From assembly GCA_903847405.1 (NCBI GenBank), contig CAINDP010000082.1:1-64000 (forward strand): 64,000 nt of DNA. The letters run 5' to 3'. The position numbers and the translations under genes were made by a program. Positions 51,667-59,502 of this stretch are shown one piece after another; position 1 is the stretch's first letter, and the number at the start of each line of letters is the position of its first letter. The notes beneath the pieces were generated by a model. That model saw nothing but the letters and a program-made list of their open reading frames with translations. It was not told the origin of the DNA and did not search any database. Origin of the DNA: an uncultured Myxococcales bacterium. GTDB taxonomy: Bacteria; Myxococcota_A; UBA9042; DTJE01.

Positions 51667-53151
51667 TCAAACGGCGGAGGCGCGTTCGAGGTATTCCAGT
51701 AGGGTTCGGGCGGCAAACCCGGTCCCCCCCCTGGGCCCCAGGGCATGCTCCTTTTTCAGGAACGAGGGGCCGGCGATATCCAGGTGCGCGTGTGCGTGCC
51801 CGTCGGTGAAGTCCGACAGGAACAGGGCGCCCTGGGTGGCGCCGCCCCAGCGTTCGCCGACGTTCTTGAGATCCGCGATGTCGCTGTGCAGTTGTCCGCG
51901 GAGCGCCTCATACATCGGCAGTCGCCACAGGTCCTCGCCCGCCCGGGCCCCGGCGTCCAGCAGGGCCCCGGCCAGGGCGTCGTCGGTCGTGAAGACCCCG
52001 GCCGCGTGCTCGCCCAGGGCCACCACGCAGGCGCCCGTCAGCGTGGCGACGTCGATGACGCGCCCCGCGCCGCGGCGGATGGCCAGGGTGATCGCGTCGG
52101 CCAGGACCAGGCGTCCCTCGGCGTCGGTGTCGACCACCTCGACGGTGCGGCCGGACAACGACGTGATCACGTCGCCCGGGCGCATCGCGTTCGAGCCCAC
52201 CAGGTTGTCCGCCACGGCCAGCCACCCGTCCACCGCCACGGGGACGCCCAGGCGGGGCAGGGCCAGCATCACGGCCAGGACCGTCGCGGCGCCCGCCATG
52301 TCGCCCTTCATGTCGTCGATGCCGCCCCGGGGCTTGAGGTGCAGGCCGCCCGCATCGAAGGTGACGCCCTTGCCCACCAGGGCGATGGGTGCGCCGACGG
52401 CCCCCGTCGGCCGCCAGGACAGGCGGACCAGGTAGGGCCCGTCGGTCCCCCCGGCGCCCACGGCCAGCAGCAGGCCTGCGCCCAGGGTCGCCAGCGCGTT
52501 CCGGTCCAGCACTTCGACGTCCAGGCCGGCCGCCAGCCCCGCGGTCCGGGCGTGTTCCGCGAAGGTGCGGGGCGTCAGGTCGGCGGCGGGCGTGTTCACG
52601 AGGTCGCGGACCCCCAGCACCGAGGACGCGTGGACGTCGGCGCGGACCAGGGTGGCCGTCGCGCCGGGCAGGTCGATGGCCGACGTCAGCGTCCACGCGG
52701 TCGGCGTCGGATCGTCCCGATCGCGCGTGCGGTAGCGATCGAAGGCGTAGGCGCCCAGCCGGAGCCCCACGGCCGCCGCGGCCAGGGCGTCCGCGCCCTC
52801 GGCAGGGAGGACCAGCGTGGCGGACGCGGTTCGCGGCGTGGCCAGGCGGGCGGCCCGGGCCGCGAGGGCCTGGATTCGCGACAGGGACAGATCCCCGGCC
52901 TTCCCCGCCCCCAGGAATGTGATCCGCGATGGGTGGCTGGTGATTGAGGGCGTCAGCGTCAGTTCCGATTCGAAGCGCCCCGTGAAGGCTTCCCGTTCGG
53001 CCAGGCGTCCCGGGAATCCGTTCAGGGCGGCATCCACCTCGGCAAACCGGGGATCGCCGGCCAGGCCGCCTTCCAGGACAGGAACGACCAGCAGGTCCGG
53101 GGCCCCGGCAAGTGGCGCACCGGCCCGGTACGTGACGGAAATCACGCGCAT
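51667..53151 (-). CDS. pepA: Leucyl aminopeptidase (M17 family)
   Basis: 494 residues from the ATG at 53151, after GGAGG. The C-terminal catalytic domain has VGKGVTFDAGGLHLKP (catalytic Lys, metal Asp), NAMRPGDV, and DTDAEGRLVLADA, where most members have NTDAEGR. A weaker N-terminal macro-like domain precedes it. It removes N-terminal residues from peptides using two metal ions. The start faces a 315-base gap holding a family B element. Confidence 0.93.
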   Translation of the reverse strand: MRVISVTYRAGAPLAGAPDLLVVPVLEGGLAGDPRFAEVDAALNGFPGRLAEREAFTGRFESELTLTPSITSHPSRITFLGAGKAGDLSLSRIQALAARAARLATPRTASATLVLPAEGADALAAAAVGLRLGAYAFDRYRTRDRDDPTPTAWTLTSAIDLPGATATLVRADVHASSVLGVRDLVNTPAADLTPRTFAEHARTAGLAAGLDVEVLDRNALATLGAGLLLAVGAGGTDGPYLVRLSWRPTGAVGAPIALVGKGVTFDAGGLHLKPRGGIDDMKGDMAGAATVLAVMLALPRLGVPVAVDGWLAVADNLVGSNAMRPGDVITSLSGRTVEVVDTDAEGRLVLADAITLAIRRGAGRVIDVATLTGACVVALGEHAAGVFTTDDALAGALLDAGARAGEDLWRLPMYEALRGQLHSDIADLKNVGERWGGATQGALFLSDFTDGHAHAHLDIAGPSFLKKEHALGPRGGTGFAARTLLEYLERASAV

Positions 53152-53268
53152 GGATCGACCTCCCCCGCAGTTTTCGTTCGGTGCGATGCGCTCAGCCTAC
53201 TCCAGGAAAGCGTGCGCTGTCGAGGTCGATCCGGCGGGGAAGGGGGGAAAACGCGTCTCATTGATCGG

Positions 53269-53340
53269 CCCGAGACGACTCCGGCTCCGGCGAGAGATTG
53301 CTGCGCAATCCGCTCGCCTACACCTGCGTGCTCGGGCGGC
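53269..53340 (+). repeat. Family B 72-base structured element, full copy
   Basis: It lies in the 315-base gap 53152-53466 between pepA and the sugar transferase, which is otherwise empty. Outer stem CCCGAG/CTCGGG (53269-53274/53331-53336), inner stem GGCGAG/CTCGCC, and apical hairpin GATTGC-TGC-GCAATC (53296-53310). By my count 62 of 72 positions match the reverse complement of 55527-55598. Confidence 0.8.
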
Positions 53341-53466
53341 CCCTGAAAACCGGAGAGGATCGGGAGACTATTGACAGAGGAGGCCGCCACGGCGCATCTT
53401 TGGGCGCTTGCCTGGATCCAAGGAATCGGCGGTCCGTACGGCAAGCAGTTGTCTTGAGGTAGGGCC

Positions 53467-54729
53467 ATGTCATCCATCCGGAGCCTCCTCCGCAGACCCA
53501 CCCGGCCCGATCTGCCGTGGATGCTGCCCGAGGACGAGTTCCGGCGCCTGCTGGAGCGCGAGCGCGCCCGGGCCGAGCGGAACCGACGTTCCTTCTCCGT
53601 GGTCGAACTGGAAACGGCCGCCGCTTCCGTGCCGCTGATCGTCCGGGTGCTGGACCTGCTGAAGAACCGCCGTCGCCTGACGGACGACATCGGGTGGATC
53701 CGCAAGGACGCCATCGGGGTCCTGCTGGCCGAAACCGACGGGGCCGGGGCGGCCAGCTACCTGGAGGACATCCGGAAACTGCTGGCCAAGGCGGAGTGCG
53801 CGCTTCCGGCCCGGTTGTTCGTGTACGAAGGGGACGCGTTCGACGGCGGGAACCTCGGGTTTGAACGGCGCCGCCCCGGCGAGACGCAATCGGCCTTCCG
53901 TCGCCGGGCCCAGGATCGGCAGGATCCCTCGGCGCCCCCGCCCTCGTGGCCTCCCCGGACTCCGGCGGATGGCCCGCCGCCGCCCGCGGTCCCGGCAGGG
54001 GACGGCGGGAACCGCGGCGCGATGCCCGTGCCGACCGACCGGCAGCCCGACTCCGATCCGGACGGGGAACCCCCTGCGACCTTCGGCCCGGAAGCCGGTG
54101 TGGCCGACATGCAGGACCTGTTCCAGCAGCCCCTGCCCTGGTGGAAGCGCGCGACGGACGTCGTCGGGGGGTGGCTCCTCCTGGTGGGCATTTCGCCCGT
54201 GCTGCTGCTGATCGCGGTGCTGGTGAAGGCGACCAGCCGGGGGCCGATCATCTTCCGTCAGTGGCGGGCGGGCCGCGGGGGCCAGCCGTTCCTGTTCTAC
54301 AAGTTCCGGACGATGATCGACGGCGCCGACGCCCTGAAGGAGGGACTTCGGGCGTCCAACGAGGTTTCGGGCCCGGTGTTCAAGATGCGGCGGGACCCCC
54401 GCGTGACGGCGCTGGGGCGGGTCCTGCGGCGATCCAGCCTGGACGAACTGCCCCAGTTGTGGAACGTCATCAAGGGCGACATGTCGCTGGTGGGCCCCCG
54501 TCCGCCGACCCTGGACGAGGTGCCGAAGTACCTGGACTGGCAGCGTCGCCGCCTGGACCTGACGGGCGGCATCACGGGGCTGTGGCAGGTCAGCGGCCGG
54601 AACGACGTGTCCTTCGAGGAGTGGATGCGGATGGACATCCGCTATTCGCGGACCCGGTCGCCCATGAACGACCTTCGAATCCTGCTCAGGACCATCCGCG
54701 CGGTGGTGACGGGCCGCGGCGCTTCGTAG
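53467..54729 (+). CDS. Polyprenyl-phosphate sugar transferase with an N-terminal degenerate GGDEF-like domain
   Basis: 420 residues; ATG at 53467 after GAGGTAGGGCC. Residues about 20-125 (EFRRLLERERARAERNRRSF, DDIGWIRKDAIGVLLAETD) resemble a GGDEF fold without its active site. A Pro-rich linker (about 150-215) follows, then one membrane segment about 232-255, then the bacterial sugar transferase domain with KFRTM, SLDELPQLWNVIKGDMSLVGPRP-type residues and GLWQVSGRND. These enzymes load the first sugar phosphate onto undecaprenyl phosphate for polysaccharide export. No other polysaccharide genes are adjacent. Confidence 0.9.
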   Translation: MSSIRSLLRRPTRPDLPWMLPEDEFRRLLERERARAERNRRSFSVVELETAAASVPLIVRVLDLLKNRRRLTDDIGWIRKDAIGVLLAETDGAGAASYLEDIRKLLAKAECALPARLFVYEGDAFDGGNLGFERRRPGETQSAFRRRAQDRQDPSAPPPSWPPRTPADGPPPPAVPAGDGGNRGAMPVPTDRQPDSDPDGEPPATFGPEAGVADMQDLFQQPLPWWKRATDVVGGWLLLVGISPVLLLIAVLVKATSRGPIIFRQWRAGRGGQPFLFYKFRTMIDGADALKEGLRASNEVSGPVFKMRRDPRVTALGRVLRRSSLDELPQLWNVIKGDMSLVGPRPPTLDEVPKYLDWQRRRLDLTGGITGLWQVSGRNDVSFEEWMRMDIRYSRTRSPMNDLRILLRTIRAVVTGRGAS

Positions 54730-54746
54730 ACGACGCGCCCGCCGGT

Positions 54747-55397
54747 TCAGCGGCCCGCGCGACGCCGCCGGATCACCCAGCGGACCAGCAGCGCCGCCAC
54801 CACCAGGCCCACCACGATCCAGGCGACCAGCCCGAAGGCCTGGAAGGCGGACTGGATCCGATCCAGGTTCGCGCCCAGGGCCACGCCGGCGGCCACCAGC
54901 AGGGCGTTCCACAACAGGGCGGAAATCCCGGCGAAGAACATCACCCGGCCGAACCGCATGCCCCCCATTCCCGCCGCGACGAACAGGAACGCCCGGATGC
55001 CCGGGAGGAAGCGGTTCAGGACGATGGCCACCTCGCCCCACCGGGCGAAGGCCCGGGAGGAGCGCTCGGCCCCGTCGAGTGCCTGGCGGACCAGGGAGGA
55101 TCGGGCCAGGCGGGAGGCGAACCGCGTGGGCGGCGCATCGATGTCGTTGGACCGGGCCAGCAGGACGCCCACCCGGAAGTCGATCGCCGCCCCGGCGAGG
55201 CTGCCGGCGAGGGTGGCGATGAACATCCCGGGCAGCGACAGCCCCGAGGTCACGACCAGGACCGCCCCGGCCACCGTGACCGTGTCGCCCGGAAAGGGCG
55301 GAACGATGTACTCGACCAGCGACGCCAGGGCCAGCACCAGCAGGGTGACCCCCGGGTTCGCGCCGGCCAGCAGGGAGACTGCCTCGATCAGGGACAC
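54747..55397 (-). CDS. DedA-family membrane protein
   Basis: 216 residues from a GTG at 55397, preceded by GAGGGGTAGC; an ATG at 55445 is in frame but lacks a site. VEYIVPPFPGDTVTVAGAVL matches the conserved DedA motif, with the later NRFLPGIRAFLFVAAGMGGM region containing the usual Arg and Gly residues, and about five membrane segments. DedA/SNARE-associated proteins recycle undecaprenyl phosphate or flip phospholipids. Its position beside a sugar transferase that uses polyprenyl phosphate fits that role. Confidence 0.9.
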   Translation of the reverse strand: MSLIEAVSLLAGANPGVTLLVLALASLVEYIVPPFPGDTVTVAGAVLVVTSGLSLPGMFIATLAGSLAGAAIDFRVGVLLARSNDIDAPPTRFASRLARSSLVRQALDGAERSSRAFARWGEVAIVLNRFLPGIRAFLFVAAGMGGMRFGRVMFFAGISALLWNALLVAAGVALGANLDRIQSAFQAFGLVAWIVVGLVVAALLVRWVIRRRRAGR

Positions 55398-55411
55398 GCT
55401 ACCCCTCGGAT

Positions 55412-55440
55412 TTGATTCGGTTCCCTCGACGCCGTATACT
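55412..55440 (+). promoter_or_regulatory. Promoter for the lytic transglycosylase gene
   Basis: TTGATT (55412-55417), a 17-base spacer and TATACT (55435-55440). A transcript from here would carry about 185 bases of leader that includes the whole family B region 55491-55600. Confidence 0.6.
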
Positions 55441-55490
55441 ACCATGCCTTTCCCGTTCCGGCGGGAAGGCGGAAGGACGATTCCAATTTC

Positions 55491-55600
55491 CGCCGGAGCC
55501 GGAGTCGACTCGGGCCGTTGAATGGCGCCGCCCGAGCACGGAGGCGCAGGCGATGGGTTTCCGCAGGAAACTCTCGCCGGAGCCGGAGTCGACTCGGGCC
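55491..55600 (-). repeat. Family B element in reverse orientation plus an extra end copy
   Basis: The full element occupies 55527-55598, with apical hairpin GTTTCC-TGC-GGAAAC on the minus strand. The 26-base end segment containing CCGGAGCCGGAGTCGACTCG occurs twice as direct repeats, at 55491-55516 and 55575-55600, 84 bases apart. Confidence 0.8.
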
Positions 55601-55630
55601 GGTTGATAGATCCCTGGGAACCGGGAGTGC

Positions 55631-57895
55631 ATGGTGGGGCGCGCAGGGGCGACAGTCGGACTGGTGGCGCGGGCTGCCACCGCCCTGGCGCTGATCTGCG
55701 CGGTCCGCACCGCGACCGCCGCGCCCTGCGACGCCCCCGACCCGACCCCCCTGTACCGGACGGATCCCGGGTTTGCGAAGGCCCGGACCGCCGCCCTGGC
55801 AGGGCGTACCGACGAGGCGCTGGCCCTGCTGGAGGCCTGGCGGGAAACCCCCGGGGCGCCTCCGGGGGCCCTGGTGGACTGGATGGCGGGACGGTGGCTG
55901 GAGGATGCGGCCCGGCCGGCCGAGGCCCTGCGGCGGTTCATGTCCGTCACCGGTTCGCCGCTGGACGACGACGCCCGCCTGCGCGAGGGACGGCTGCACC
56001 TGCAGACCGGCGACCTGGCCCGGGCGCGTGCGGCGTTTGCGGGTATTTCCCCTGCGTCCAGGCACTGGGCCGGGGCGCGCCTGGCGCTGGCCGAGGCCCT
56101 GGTTCGGGAAGGACGGGCCGGGGCCGCGCGGGTCGTGCTGTCGGACCTGATGCGGGATGATCTGCCGTCCGATCAGCGGTCCGGCGCGACCCTGGCCCTG
56201 GTGCGGGCGCTGGCAGCCCAGGGGGACGTCGAGACGGCCCGGCGCCTGGCCCGGGCCGCCTGGCTGGAAACCGCGCCGGGTTCCGCCGGCACGGACCTGG
56301 CCCGGGAACTGGCCGTCCGGGGACGGCCCCTGACGACGCTGGACGAGTACCTCCGGACCCTGATGAAGGCGGATCCCCGGGACGCGGCGCGGATCGCCCG
56401 CTGGGCCCGGACGCACCGGAAGGATGCCGACGCGCTGGACCCCGGGCTGGCGGACCTGGCCCGGGGGATCGCGATCCAGGGGGATCCCCGGAACCGCGAC
56501 GCGACGCTGCAGGCCCTGGAACGCGCCGAAGGGCTGGCCCTGAACGCGACGCTGGGCGCCGTGGCCGCCTACGAACGGGGCGACGTGCTGGTGAACGGCG
56601 GGGACGACCGGGCGGCCCGTGTGCAGTTCCTGGCTGCCTACGACCGGGACCCGGGCGGTCCCCTGGCGGCCGACGCGGCCTTTTCGGTGGCGCGATGCGC
56701 GGCCCGAACCGGCGACCCGGCGGGGGCCGTGGCGATCCTGGATCGCGTGTCCGCGGCCGACCCGCCCCTGGCGCCGGACGTCCGGGTGCGGTGGGAAGCG
56801 GCGCTGGCGTGGATGCTGTCCGGGCGGACGGACCCGGCGCTGGCGGCCCTGGACCGGATCCTGACGCGGCTGGATCGGGGCGAGGGGCTACCCTACGGGT
56901 CGGCCGAGCGTGCCCGGTACTTCCGGGGCGTGCTGATGCTGTCCGCCGGGCACCGGGACCTGGCGCTGGCCGACTTGCGGCGCGTTGCCCGGAACGACCC
57001 CCACACCTGGTACGGCGTCCTGGCCCGCGAACGCTTGTCCGAGGCGGGGGACACGCCGCCGCCGCCCTACCGGGATCCGACCTGCCAGGCATCCCGGGGG
57101 CCCGTGTGGCTGTGGCGCCTGGGGTACCGGGAGGAGGCCCGCGCCGAGATGTCCGCCCGGGCGTCGGCGGGCCTGCTGGACGAGGCATCGGCCCGGGTGC
57201 TGGCGCATCTTCTGGCCGATCCGTCCCTGGGCGAGGCCCGGGCGCGCGTCCGGGACTACCTGCGGGGACCCCGGGCCGAAGGGGACCAGTTCCTGGTGGA
57301 CGCCGCCTATCCCCAGCCCTTCGGGGGCGAGGTGGCGACGGCCACGGCGGAATCCGACCTGGATCCGGCGCTGGTCTACGGCGTCATGCGGGTCGAAAGC
57401 GCCTTCCATCCCAGGGCCCGGTCGCCGAAGGGCGCCGTGGGCCTGATGCAGTTGCTGCCGGCCTCGGCCCGGCGCGTGGCCCTGTCGGTCCTGGGCGATC
57501 GCAAGGTGGCCGGCGGGCTGTGGCGCCCGGCCAACAACGTCCGCCTGGGGACCGCCTACCTGTCCACGCTGTCGCAGCACTTCCGGGGCCACGCGCCGCT
57601 GGTCCTGGCGGGCTACCACGCGGGGCCCGGCGCGGCCCGGCGGTTCCATCGCACGCTGGGGGCCCTGCCCACGGACCTGTTCGTGGAGGCCCTCCCGTAC
57701 GCGGCGACGACGACCTACGTGAAGCGCGTCGTGGCCTACGCGGCGGGATACCGGGCGCTGCTGGACGACGGCACGCGCGGGCCCCTGGTCGTGCAGCCGC
57801 ATCCCCCGACGTCCCTGGGGCCGTTCATGGAGCCCCGTCGCCCCGAACCGCGGGTCGTCGTGCCCGCGTCGAAGTCGGTCGCCCGCATCCCCTGA
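55631..57895 (+). CDS. Lytic murein transglycosylase (Slt type)
   Basis: 754 residues; ATG at 55631 after GGGAG. A signal peptide (about 1-30, ending TATA-A) precedes some 500 residues of Ala-rich helical repeats forming the superhelix of soluble lytic transglycosylases. The catalytic SLT domain is at about 575-720: VYGVMRVESAFHP with catalytic E589, SPKGAVGLMQLLPASA, and AGYHAGPGAARRF. It cleaves peptidoglycan between MurNAc and GlcNAc to give 1,6-anhydro ends in the periplasm. It has its own promoter and a family B element in the leader. Confidence 0.93.
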   Translation: MVGRAGATVGLVARAATALALICAVRTATAAPCDAPDPTPLYRTDPGFAKARTAALAGRTDEALALLEAWRETPGAPPGALVDWMAGRWLEDAARPAEALRRFMSVTGSPLDDDARLREGRLHLQTGDLARARAAFAGISPASRHWAGARLALAEALVREGRAGAARVVLSDLMRDDLPSDQRSGATLALVRALAAQGDVETARRLARAAWLETAPGSAGTDLARELAVRGRPLTTLDEYLRTLMKADPRDAARIARWARTHRKDADALDPGLADLARGIAIQGDPRNRDATLQALERAEGLALNATLGAVAAYERGDVLVNGGDDRAARVQFLAAYDRDPGGPLAADAAFSVARCAARTGDPAGAVAILDRVSAADPPLAPDVRVRWEAALAWMLSGRTDPALAALDRILTRLDRGEGLPYGSAERARYFRGVLMLSAGHRDLALADLRRVARNDPHTWYGVLARERLSEAGDTPPPPYRDPTCQASRGPVWLWRLGYREEARAEMSARASAGLLDEASARVLAHLLADPSLGEARARVRDYLRGPRAEGDQFLVDAAYPQPFGGEVATATAESDLDPALVYGVMRVESAFHPRARSPKGAVGLMQLLPASARRVALSVLGDRKVAGGLWRPANNVRLGTAYLSTLSQHFRGHAPLVLAGYHAGPGAARRFHRTLGALPTDLFVEALPYAATTTYVKRVVAYAAGYRALLDDGTRGPLVVQPHPPTSLGPFMEPRRPEPRVVVPASKSVARIP

Positions 57896-58042
57896 TCGCG
57901 AAAAGACGGCAAATCCCCCCCTTGAGAACACGTGTCGTGCGACGTTTTCTTGCCCCCCCGAAATTCGGCAATCTACGATCGGTGCTCGCACAGACCTGAC
58001 ATGGTGAGCATGACAACGACCCCCCCGGAAGTTCGCGGGAAG

Positions 58043-59410
58043 ATGCGCCTGGGGATCCGGGTGGCCGCCCTGGCCCTGCCGATCGTCGCCTGCTACCAGG
58101 CCGTCGAGGCGCCTTCCTGCCGGACCGTGGCCGACTGTCCCTCGGGCCAGGGGTACGCCGCGTGCGAGGACGGCTACTGCTTCACGCGGGGCCACTGCGA
58201 CGGCAAGGCGCCGGTGGCCGGCGACGGGTGCTGCGCCGTGACCGAGGGCGACCGCACGCCCGACACGGATTGCCTGGTGGCCGACCTGGACCTGGGGTGC
58301 CGGGACCCGGCGGGCCCCGTGGCGGATGCCCTGGGCGGCCTGTTCGTGACGTGCCGCTCCGTGGATGCGATGGGCATTTCGACCGTGGTCCTGAAGCGCA
58401 TCGATCCCTCCGGGACGATCGGATCCCCCGAGGTCGTGGGGCCGGCGTCGGCGATCCTGCCGCCGCTGGTCAGCCGCGGGACGGACGTGTACGTCGCGTT
58501 CGCCGGGGGCGTCGTGCGGCGTGACGGCGCGACGGGCGTTCTGACCAGACTGGAATCGGAATCCCCCGTCGGCGGGCTGGCGTCCACGGGCGACGGCGAC
58601 GGCTTCCACTCGGTGGTGGGCTGGCCGACGGCGTCGGGGGACATCGTGCTGTACGACGAATTCGTGGCGGCCACGCAGGTCTTCACGGCGGGGCCCACGG
58701 TGCCCGGAACGACCGGCGTGTTCCCGCCGACCGTGTCGTCCAGCGGACGGCGGATGTACGTGCTGTGGCACGACGGGACGCTGCATTCGATAGAAACCGC
58801 GACGACCCCCCGGGGCGCCGTGTCCTCGATGGTCCTGCCGGCGCACCCGGTGGCGCCGCCGGTGGAGGTGGACGGGCGGATCTTCGTGGCTCTGGAAGGG
58901 GGGACGCTGGTCGCCCTGGCCGAGCGGCGGCCCGACTTCCAGAAGGTCTGGGACCTGTCCCTGGGCGGCGAGGTCGCCGGCGGCCTGCTGGTGGACCCGA
59001 CGGGCGCCGTGACGGCGGTCCTGGCGTCCGGGGACGTGGTGGTCGTCCGGGACCTGGTGGACCGCGGATCGCTGGTGGGACGGGGGAACTTCGGGGGCGC
59101 GGTGGGCGGCCTGTACCCCTTCCTGGGCGCGGCGCCCCGGGTGGTGGCGGTGACGGCCGAGGGCACGGGCGTGACGTCGCTGCGGCGGCAGGACGACGGC
59201 GGCGGCGTGACGTTCGACGCGGGGCTGTCCTTCGGGATCCCCGTGGCGATCGTCGGCGCCCCGCTGCTGATCGGGCGGCAGGTGTGGATGGTCACCGGGT
59301 CCCAGCGCCTGGTGGCGTGGCAGTTCCCCGACGACCTTCCGGCCGGCCGCTTCGTGCGGGCCGGGGCGGACGCGGGCGGTACGGGGCGGACGACGGCTGC
59401 GGTTCCGTGA
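58043..59410 (+). CDS. Exported lipoprotein, probably with a beta-propeller
   Basis: 455 residues from ATG 58043, next to GGGAAG; ATGs at 58001 and 58010 are in-frame alternatives. The signal MRLGIRVAALALPIVAC gives a lipobox. Residues about 20-70 hold a cluster of eight cysteines (CRTVADCPSGQGYAACEDGYC), the rest repeating strands such as TDVYVAFAGGVVRRDG, RIFVALEGGTLVALAE and GAVTAVLASGDVVVVRD, about 45 residues apart, like PQQ-type propeller blades. It is the first of three exported proteins in a row. Function unknown. Confidence 0.75.
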   Translation: MRLGIRVAALALPIVACYQAVEAPSCRTVADCPSGQGYAACEDGYCFTRGHCDGKAPVAGDGCCAVTEGDRTPDTDCLVADLDLGCRDPAGPVADALGGLFVTCRSVDAMGISTVVLKRIDPSGTIGSPEVVGPASAILPPLVSRGTDVYVAFAGGVVRRDGATGVLTRLESESPVGGLASTGDGDGFHSVVGWPTASGDIVLYDEFVAATQVFTAGPTVPGTTGVFPPTVSSSGRRMYVLWHDGTLHSIETATTPRGAVSSMVLPAHPVAPPVEVDGRIFVALEGGTLVALAERRPDFQKVWDLSLGGEVAGGLLVDPTGAVTAVLASGDVVVVRDLVDRGSLVGRGNFGGAVGGLYPFLGAAPRVVAVTAEGTGVTSLRRQDDGGGVTFDAGLSFGIPVAIVGAPLLIGRQVWMVTGSQRLVAWQFPDDLPAGRFVRAGADAGGTGRTTAAVP

Positions 59411-59502
59411 GGTCGCCCCCGCATGCAGGTGCGGGCGGGCGTGGTGCGCAGCGTTCAGAATTCGTGGGGGACCGACAGGAAGAAGGGAGAGGCGACGTGG
59501 GC

